Source: Reichenbachiella agariperforans (lineage in GTDB: Bacteria > Bacteroidota > Bacteroidia > Cytophagales > Cyclobacteriaceae). From it: DNA of 64,000 nucleotides. The DNA lies in the NCBI RefSeq assembly GCF_900142205.1, contig NZ_FRAA01000010.1, positions 1 to 64,000 of the forward strand, in the 5' to 3' direction. The notes below the pieces were generated by a model. The model worked only from the letters and a program-made list of their open reading frames with translations, did not search any database and was not told the origin of the DNA. Shown here one piece after another: positions 58,743-64,000 of this stretch. The position numbers were made by a program, and so were the translations under genes. The stretch's first letter is position 1; each line of letters begins with the position of its first letter.

Positions 58743-59906
58743 TTACTTGATAGGCATTCGCGCAAAAGGTTTTTCTCGATCAAAAAGATAGCGATAGGTA
58801 TGGTGTGTTTTGCCGATATCACCACCGATCTGTTTGACAACTAAAATCATTTTTCGGTTAAAATCTCCAATCCAATTCATCTCTAAAATTGGATAGCGCT
58901 TGTAGTCTTGCTGCACCATTTTGGCAGTGGCCATGACCAGCGCTCCGTCGAGCCCTTTGCCTTGATGCGCCGGCACTACGCCAAACACCAACCCTAACAT
59001 TTTCTTGTTAGTTTTAAACAGTTTATGAAGTACAAATTTGATTTTACCGACCCAGTTCAGCTTGCCATTCACATGCTTGAATATCTGATTGACCTCAGGT
59101 AAATTGACATAAAAAGCCACCGGTTCTCCCTTATAATAAGCGAACCAGATGATTTTCTCATCCAAGATTGGTTTCATTTGCTTCATGATGGCCGCTGATT
59201 CGTCTTTCGTCATCTCTACCACTCCGTCATGATTCGCCCAAGCTTGATTATATACGACCCTAAAATCCTCCGCATACTTATCCAGTTGCTTGATACGCAT
59301 ATGCTCAAACGAATAATCAGGGTCTTTGCTCAATAGATCTGCCTTATGCTGTACGCGTGGGTGAAACGGATCAAAAGTCTTTCGAATGAACGTAAATTGC
59401 TTGAAATACACCTCAAACCCATAGTTCTCAAACAACTCTCTGTAATATGGAAAATGATAGTTGCACTGGTAGTTTGGCTCGATAGTATAACCATCTACGA
59501 GCAGCCCCCACCACTTATCTCTATCGCCAAAATTGACTGGTCCATCCATGGCTTCCATCCCGATCTCAGCCAGCCAATCTCTAGCCGCATCAAACAGCAT
59601 ATTGGCTGCCTGCTGATCATCTATACATTCGAAGAACCCACAGCCGCCTGTAGGTTGGTCATTATCCTTGACTGCCGTCTTGTTATTGACAAACGCCGCG
59701 ATTCTACCTATCGTTTGCCCCTCTCGCTGTAGCAACCATCTCACACACGCTCCATGATTAAAAGTAGGATTTTTCTTCCGATCAAAAACCAGCTTCACGT
59801 CCTTATCCAACGGTCGAATCCAAAACGGACAGTCCTGATAAAGTTTTACGGGAAACAAAACGAACTCTTTTTCCAATTCGGGGGTAGTGACTTCAATCAA
59901 ATTCAT
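58743..59906 (-). CDS. GNAT-like acyltransferase-fold protein
   Basis: 387 residues. The N-terminal half contains FWIRPLDKDVKLVFDRKKNP and IGRIAAFVNN, then AEIGMEAMDGPVNFGDRDKWWGLLVDG. The C-terminal half has a GNAT acetyl-CoA pattern (LGLVFGVVPAHQGKGLDGALVM). This double arrangement is found in a conserved bacterial family of putative N-acetyltransferases whose substrate is unknown. No signal peptide. It is monocistronic. Confidence 0.8.
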   Translation of the reverse strand: MNLIEVTTPELEKEFVLFPVKLYQDCPFWIRPLDKDVKLVFDRKKNPTFNHGACVRWLLQREGQTIGRIAAFVNNKTAVKDNDQPTGGCGFFECIDDQQAANMLFDAARDWLAEIGMEAMDGPVNFGDRDKWWGLLVDGYTIEPNYQCNYHFPYYRELFENYGFEVYFKQFTFIRKTFDPFHPRVQHKADLLSKDPDYSFEHMRIKQLDKYAEDFRVVYNQAWANHDGVVEMTKDESAAIMKQMKPILDEKIIWFAYYKGEPVAFYVNLPEVNQIFKHVNGKLNWVGKIKFVLHKLFKTNKKMLGLVFGVVPAHQGKGLDGALVMATAKMVQQDYKRYPILEMNWIGDFNRKMILVVKQIGGDIGKTHHTYRYLFDREKPFARMPIK

Positions 59907-59976
59907 GGTTTAAACTTAACTCAGAGATGTGAATTGAAAAATAATTACATAATATTTAAAAAAGTTAAAACCCAAA

Positions 59977-60007
59977 TTTGCAAAATAGAAAAGGAAATCT
60001 ATCTTTG
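59977..60007 (+). promoter_or_regulatory. Consensus promoter of the tRNA-Glu pair
   Basis: TTTG (59977-59980), exactly 19 bp, then TATCTTTG (60000-60007): a full match to the Bacteroidota TTTG-N19-TAnnTTTG promoter. The first tRNA starts 16 bp downstream. Confidence 0.8.
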
Positions 60008-60023
60008 CAGTCCATTACAAAAT

Positions 60024-60095
60024 GGTCCGTTCGTCTAGGGGTTAGGACGCCAGGTTTTCATCCTGGTAACAGGGGTTCGATTCCCCTACGGACTA
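60024..60095 (+). tRNA. tRNA-Glu (UUC), copy 1
   Basis: A 72-nt cloverleaf: acceptor GGTCCGT/ACGGACT, anticodon stem CCAGG/CCTGG with loop TTTTCAT giving anticodon UUC, and T arm GGGGTTCGATTCCCC. The CCA end is not encoded. Identical to copy 2. Confidence 0.97.
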
Positions 60096-60096
60096 C

Positions 60097-60126
60097 AAAA
60101 AGCGGCTTTCAAACGTCGCTCTTTTT
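60097..60126 (+). terminator. Weak hairpin between the tRNA genes
   Basis: Stem AGCGGC/GTCGCT (60101-60106, 60115-60120, one G-T pair) followed by CTTTTT. It could partly terminate transcription or serve as a processing site between the two tRNAs. Confidence 0.45.
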
Positions 60127-60137
60127 ATGCAAGTAAT

Positions 60138-60209
60138 GGTCCGTTCGTCTAGGGGTTAGGACGCCAGGTTTTCATCCTGGTAACAGGGGTTCGATTCCCC
60201 TACGGACTA
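60138..60209 (+). tRNA. tRNA-Glu (UUC), copy 2
   Basis: 72 nt, identical to the copy at 60024-60095, with the UUC anticodon at the same place. The tandem pair is served by one promoter and a terminator just downstream. Confidence 0.97.
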
Positions 60210-60210
60210 C

Positions 60211-60242
60211 AAAAAACCACTCAATTGAGTGGTTTTTTTTTG
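60211..60242 (+). terminator. Intrinsic terminator of the tRNA-Glu pair
   Basis: The perfect palindrome CCACTCAATTGAGTGG (60217-60232) is flanked by A6 and a T run. It ends 33 bp after copy 2. Confidence 0.9.
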
Positions 60243-60286
60243 TTTTAACATAATTAGAAACAAACGAGGATCAGGGATCACCCTGT

Positions 60287-60368
60287 ATTTCTGGGGGAGA
60301 GGTAGTAGATCACTTCGTGATTCAAGATTCATTGTTCGAAATTCGTTATTGTTTTTACCCCCAGAAAT
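60287..60368. repeat. Inverted-repeat element with 11-bp arms
   Basis: ATTTCTGGGGG (60287-60297) and CCCCCAGAAAT (60358-60368) are perfect inverted copies 60 bp apart. The interior contains a small hairpin ATCAC-TTC-GTGAT and the AT-rich repeat-like text TTCATTGTTCGAAATTCG. It starts 11 bp past the stop of the minus-strand CoA-binding gene. It may be a terminator-like structure or a short mobile-type repeat. Confidence 0.5.
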
Positions 60369-60379
60369 GGCGACTGATC

Positions 60380-60760
60380 CTAAAACTGTCCCGTCCCCAA
60401 CATCACCAGCGTGCAAGCCTCGACCGTTTCTATGCCTTGCGCTTGTGCTGCCTTGGACAACTCCACATTCTCGGTACCAGGATTAAAGATAATGCGATTG
60501 GGACGGAGGCTGAGGATGTAGTCTTGCCACTCGGGCAGATTATCACTCCCGATGTAGAGCGTCACTGTATCTACCCCTTCCAACTCTGGCTTTTGGCGCA
60601 AGTCCTGAAACGGCTCACCAAACAACTCGCCTTTCTTAATAGATACCAGTTTGATCGGGTGCCCGTGCTGGTGCAATCGCTCAGCTGCCAAATATGCATA
60701 GCGCGTGGGATTGGTGCTTGCACCCAGTACTGCCGTTAATTTCTTCTGTTCTGTCATCAT
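60380..60760 (-). CDS. CoA-binding protein (Rossmann fold)
   Basis: 126 residues from ATG 60760. It belongs to the CoA_binding_2 family: VLGASTNPTRYAYLAAERLHQHGHP near the start, FQDLRQKPELEGVDTVTLYIG in the middle and IIFNPGTENVELSKAAQAQGIETVEACTLVML at the end. Such small single-domain proteins bind CoA or a related nucleotide; the biological role is not established. It may be cotranscribed with the upstream oxidoreductase gene (37-bp gap). Confidence 0.85.
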   Translation of the reverse strand: MMTEQKKLTAVLGASTNPTRYAYLAAERLHQHGHPIKLVSIKKGELFGEPFQDLRQKPELEGVDTVTLYIGSDNLPEWQDYILSLRPNRIIFNPGTENVELSKAAQAQGIETVEACTLVMLGTGQF

Positions 60761-60797
60761 TCTTTCATCTTGGTTCTTGACTCTTGGGTCTAAACGT

Positions 60798-62366
60798 CTA
60801 TGTTCTAGTATCCAAATACGCTTCGATCAGTTTCTCCGCACACTTCTCTCCATCGATAGCTGCCGACATAATACCACCCGCATAGCCAGCACCTTCACCA
60901 CATGGAAACAAACGTTTGACCTCTATATGTTCTAGTGTCTCGCGATTTCTCGGCACATGTACAGGAGACGACGTTCTACTCTCCACACCGAGCACTTGTG
61001 CTTCATTGGTGTAGTAGCCTTTTGACTTTCGTCCAAAACTCTTGAACCCATCACGGAGACGCATATAGATCGATTCTGGCAAAAACTCCCGCATATTGAC
61101 GGCCGTCAACCCTGGTTGATACGAACAGTCCGGCAAGTTGGTTGACGTTTTTCCCTTGACGAAATCCACCAAACGCTGTGCGGGTGCGGATTGCGTCCCT
61201 CCAGCAATAGCACAGGCATTTTGCTCTACTTCGGTTTGGAACGCCAAGGCTTTGAAATCTCCCTCCGACTCGTAGGCCTTGAGATCTTCGTTCTCTACCG
61301 CCACGACGATACCTGAGTTGGCGAACTTCGAATCGCGCTTGGATGGACTCATGCCGTTGACGACCACCTCACCATCTGCGGTAGCAGCAGGTACGATGAA
61401 TCCTCCCGGACACATACAAAACGAAAATACTCCACGCTGCACCTGATCAAACTGCGTCTGAGTTGCCAAACTATAGCTCGCAGCAGGCAAATACTCCCCT
61501 CTCGTATCGCAGTGATACTGAATCTGATCGATGATTACCTGCGGATGCTCCACCCGCAATCCAAGCGCAAAGGGCTTAGATTCGATCTTGACCCCAGAAG
61601 TCTGGAGCAATCGAAAAATATCTCTTGCAGAATGTCCCGTGGCTAGGATCACGCCTATTCCTTCGATGATACTACCATCCTGTGTTTTCACACCTTTCAT
61701 CTCTCCCTCACGGATCACGAAATCCTCCACACGCGTATCAAAACGAATCTCTCCTCCACGGGATAGAATCGTCCCTCGGATGTCTTCTATTACTTTGGGC
61801 AGCTTGTTGGTACCGATGTGCGGATGCGTGTCTACTAGGATATCCTCCTGAGAGCCATGCGCCACCAGTATCTCTAGGATACGCGTGACATCTCCTCGTT
61901 TTTTGGATCGGGTATAGAGTTTTCCGTCTGAGTAAGTCCCTGCCCCTCCTTCACCAAAACAGTAGTTAGAGTCTGGATTCACCTTATGCTCCTTGTTGAT
62001 GGCAGCTAGATCTCTACGGCGAGCTTGGACATCCTTGCCACGTTCTAGCACGATAGGTTTCGCGCCCAGTTCGATACAGCGCATCGCTGCAAACAACCCA
62101 GCTGGCCCTGCTCCAACGATGATCACCTCTGATTTGTCTGCCACATTGTTTTGTGGCTTTTGATACGCAAAAGGCCTTGGATCTTCACCTGCCTCGGATA
62201 GTGCTATCTCTACATTGACCTGTACACGACGACTCCTCGCATCGATGGAGCGCTTGAGCAATTTCCAGTGAGCCTCTGCACCTAGTTTGTTGGTCACAAA
62301 AGCAGCAAAATTCGCCTCGTCCAGCGCGATTTCTGGCTTGAGTCTATAGTTTAAAATCTTCGTCAT
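60798..62366 (-). CDS. FAD-dependent oxidoreductase (COG2509 type)
   Basis: 522 residues. After an N-terminal lead domain (about 1-75) comes the FAD-binding Rossmann motif VGAGPAGLFAAMRCIELG, then CFGEGGAGTYSDGKLYTRS and ILATGHSARDIFRLL. The C-terminal region has FPCGEGAGYAGGIMSAAIDG. These are the marks of a conserved family of putative FAD-dependent dehydrogenases with unknown substrate. Cytoplasmic. It lies 6 bp from the next gene on the left, the YwqK-type protein. Confidence 0.9.
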   Translation of the reverse strand: MTKILNYRLKPEIALDEANFAAFVTNKLGAEAHWKLLKRSIDARSRRVQVNVEIALSEAGEDPRPFAYQKPQNNVADKSEVIIVGAGPAGLFAAMRCIELGAKPIVLERGKDVQARRRDLAAINKEHKVNPDSNYCFGEGGAGTYSDGKLYTRSKKRGDVTRILEILVAHGSQEDILVDTHPHIGTNKLPKVIEDIRGTILSRGGEIRFDTRVEDFVIREGEMKGVKTQDGSIIEGIGVILATGHSARDIFRLLQTSGVKIESKPFALGLRVEHPQVIIDQIQYHCDTRGEYLPAASYSLATQTQFDQVQRGVFSFCMCPGGFIVPAATADGEVVVNGMSPSKRDSKFANSGIVVAVENEDLKAYESEGDFKALAFQTEVEQNACAIAGGTQSAPAQRLVDFVKGKTSTNLPDCSYQPGLTAVNMREFLPESIYMRLRDGFKSFGRKSKGYYTNEAQVLGVESRTSSPVHVPRNRETLEHIEVKRLFPCGEGAGYAGGIMSAAIDGEKCAEKLIEAYLDTRT

Positions 62367-62372
62367 GTTTCC

Positions 62373-64000
62373 TTATCTAACTGGCCCGTTGGTTTGGTAT
62401 TTTTTGAATCCTAAGTATCCGATATTAATCCCAAAAAAAATTGGCACGTACACTCCCTCTTTCCCCTGATTAGAAAAGACATCGTCAAAACTAGGGTCTG
62501 TATATTTTTTATCAATATTTCGATAGCCTATTCCGAGCCCAAAATACGCATCAATGGTAAAACCAGCGTTACCAGGATTTACCATCCAGCGATCTCCCAC
62601 TTGCAGACCATAGTAGTATTTTTCTTCATTCAAAACCGTGGTTTCCCGTCCTCCGCTCGTAGGGTTAGCGGACTGAGTACTGTGTCTATCCCATTCGAAT
62701 CCTATCAAATGACCAAAATAAATCATCCCGTGTTTTTGATCCAGACGGTAAAACTTTTGTTTGAACTGAATACGATGACCAGAAGTAAATACGTCTTCGT
62801 TTTCCACGCCATCAAAAGAGGAATAAAAAGGGCTGCGGTGATAGGCGTAGAGCAGTTCGTACCCCAGTCGCTCCTGTATGTAGTACTCCACCGAAAACGG
62901 CGCATACCCCACAAAAGTCAGCAATGGATTGGTCGCTAAGATCACTCCTTTGTACTCATTGACCACTGGGGTAAAATTCCTCGGTGCTTTCTTTTTGTGT
63001 CGGTATTCTGGTTTATCATAGTCCTCATCATTGCGACCATCATTTAGTTTTTCTTCGGTAAGGAAAACCGGATTATCGTCCTGATAGACTGGATGGTACT
63101 TCCCCGCTATCTCTCCATTTTTCTTGTACAAGGTCCACTCTCCGACTCTGCGTCCCCCTGCAATCTTACCCGTCATCTTCAAATTTCCATCCAGATAATA
63201 CCCCTGATAATCCCCAAGACCATCCAAGAACTGCGCTTCACCTTCTATATTCCCTTCTTCATCAAAATAGGTCCAACGCCCATCGTTTACACCATCCCTA
63301 AAATGCCCATTGACTTTGAGTTTTCCGCTTAGATAGTACTCATTGTACTCACCTGTCCCCTCATCGAACTCCCCGATCCCCTTCATCTCACCAGACTCAT
63401 AGAACATCTTCCAGTATCCATCCTTCTGACTATTCTTTTGCAATCCCTCAGCACTCTTTTCACCATTTTCATAGTAGTAGATCCAGTTTCCGATTGTTTT
63501 TCCTCCCTCATACCCGCCTTGCGCAGAGATTTCTCCATTCTTGAAATAGTACTTCCATGGACCTGTTTTCACCCCTTGCTTGTAATACCCCTCGGCCATC
63601 ATCTCACCTGATTCGAAGTAATACACCCACAGGCTGTCGCTCTTCCCCTCACGATTGAGCCCCTCCATTTTCAGGTTTCCGGAGACATAAAATTCTTTGT
63701 ACTGTCCTCTGCCGTTTTTGAATATGGCCTGAGCCTTCAGCGAACCACCCTCGTAGTAGAAGTTCCAAATTCCATCTTTCTTGCCATTGATGTACACCCC
63801 TTCGCTTTTGAGTCCTCCATCTTCGTAGTAGAACGTCCATGAACCCGCACGCTGATTGTCTTCAAGAATCCCCTCTGACCGCTTGTTGCCATTCTCAAAA
63901 TAATAAGTCCAAATCCCTACAGACTTGCCTAGATAAAAAGACCCCGTATTTCGGATATTGCCATTCTCAAAGTAATACACCCAGTCCCCCGTCGCGAGGT
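62373..64000 (-). CDS. YwqK/MORN-repeat protein with barrel-like C-terminus (partial, 5' end beyond window)
   Basis: At least 542 codons; the frame is open to the right edge (the visible start GTG at 63980 is internal). Residues up to about 295 consist of roughly a dozen 20-25-residue units of the type YYFENGNxxxxGxxxxGxxxGxWxYY (for example GIWTYYFENGNKRSEG, GPWKYYFKNGEISAQG), as in YwqK/MORN antitoxin-like proteins. A basic linker leads to about 190 residues with alternating hydrophobic strands (FVGYAPFSVEYYIQERLGYELLYAYHRS and FFGINIGYLGFKKYQ at the end), which resemble an outer-membrane barrel domain. So it may be a surface or outer-membrane protein rather than an antitoxin. The N-terminus and signal peptide are not visible. 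Confidence 0.75.
   Translation of the reverse strand, partial: LATGDWVYYFENGNIRNTGSFYLGKSVGIWTYYFENGNKRSEGILEDNQRAGSWTFYYEDGGLKSEGVYINGKKDGIWNFYYEGGSLKAQAIFKNGRGQYKEFYVSGNLKMEGLNREGKSDSLWVYYFESGEMMAEGYYKQGVKTGPWKYYFKNGEISAQGGYEGGKTIGNWIYYYENGEKSAEGLQKNSQKDGYWKMFYESGEMKGIGEFDEGTGEYNEYYLSGKLKVNGHFRDGVNDGRWTYFDEEGNIEGEAQFLDGLGDYQGYYLDGNLKMTGKIAGGRRVGEWTLYKKNGEIAGKYHPVYQDDNPVFLTEEKLNDGRNDEDYDKPEYRHKKKAPRNFTPVVNEYKGVILATNPLLTFVGYAPFSVEYYIQERLGYELLYAYHRSPFYSSFDGVENEDVFTSGHRIQFKQKFYRLDQKHGMIYFGHLIGFEWDRHSTQSANPTSGGRETTVLNEEKYYYGLQVGDRWMVNPGNAGFTIDAYFGLGIGYRNIDKKYTDPSFDDVFSNQGKEGVYVPIFFGINIGYLGFKKYQTNGPVR

Overview
The window looks like a chromosomal segment of a free-living, probably marine, member of the Bacteroidota close to the Cytophagales. 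The evidence is a SusC/SusD pair, a hybrid two-component regulator with a periplasmic propeller, many lipoproteins with Bacteroidota-type lipoboxes, a peptidase carrying a type IX secretion C-terminal domain, DUF2480 and YtxJ proteins, and promoters of the TTTG-N19-TAnnTTTG type (clear examples at 47102-47132 and 59977-60007). I cannot name the species.

Layout. Bases 1-21123 hold a carbohydrate utilisation locus. A fused gluconokinase/6-phosphogluconate dehydrogenase overlaps a GH3 beta-glucosidase gene. Next come an FG-GAP/UnbV lipoprotein, SusD, SusC, and a hybrid two-component sensor/regulator (all minus strand). A divergent second GH3 enzyme and an APC-family permease follow. The likely logic is: SusCD import beta-linked gluco-oligosaccharides, the GH3 enzymes release glucose, the hybrid regulator senses the sugar and switches on susCD, and the fused enzyme feeds gluconate into the pentose phosphate pathway. 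No endo-acting glycanase is in the window.

Bases 21124-25606 are a low-density accessory strip. It has a broken WYL regulator, a possible small gene broken in a T7 run, a small AraC-type regulator, several very small stress-type proteins, a 22-bp palindromic minisatellite and a possible group II intron 3' relic. Bases 25607-31972 carry a multidomain secreted M4 peptidase, an IS3-type transposase relic, a GT39-like glycosyltransferase and a peroxiredoxin-like protein. Bases 32239-36861 hold lysS, two EcsC paralogues flanking a DUF985 cupin, and a guanine deaminase.

Bases 36864-47132 are nearly all minus-strand housekeeping genes: nrnA, three FKBP lipoproteins and rdgB; then rpmH, rnpA, a C-terminal processing protease, tsaB, DUF2480, scpA and a flippase-like membrane protein. 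ndk is the plus-strand exception. From 47240 to 57612 most genes are on the plus strand (M61 peptidase, ClC channel, two thioredoxin-fold proteins, fused E1 dehydrogenase, an 18-residue-repeat protein, YtxJ). Between the ClC gene and the thioredoxin gene, 50798-51064 is AT-rich and contains three perfect DnaA boxes. With the switch in gene direction and the nearby rpmH-rnpA, this makes it a good candidate for the chromosomal replication origin. dnaA itself is not in the window.

Bases 57609-64000 hold an ECF sigma factor with a membrane partner, a GNAT-like protein, two tandem identical tRNA-Glu genes, a CoA-binding protein, an FAD-dependent oxidoreductase and a YwqK/MORN-repeat protein with a barrel-like C-terminus that runs off the right edge.
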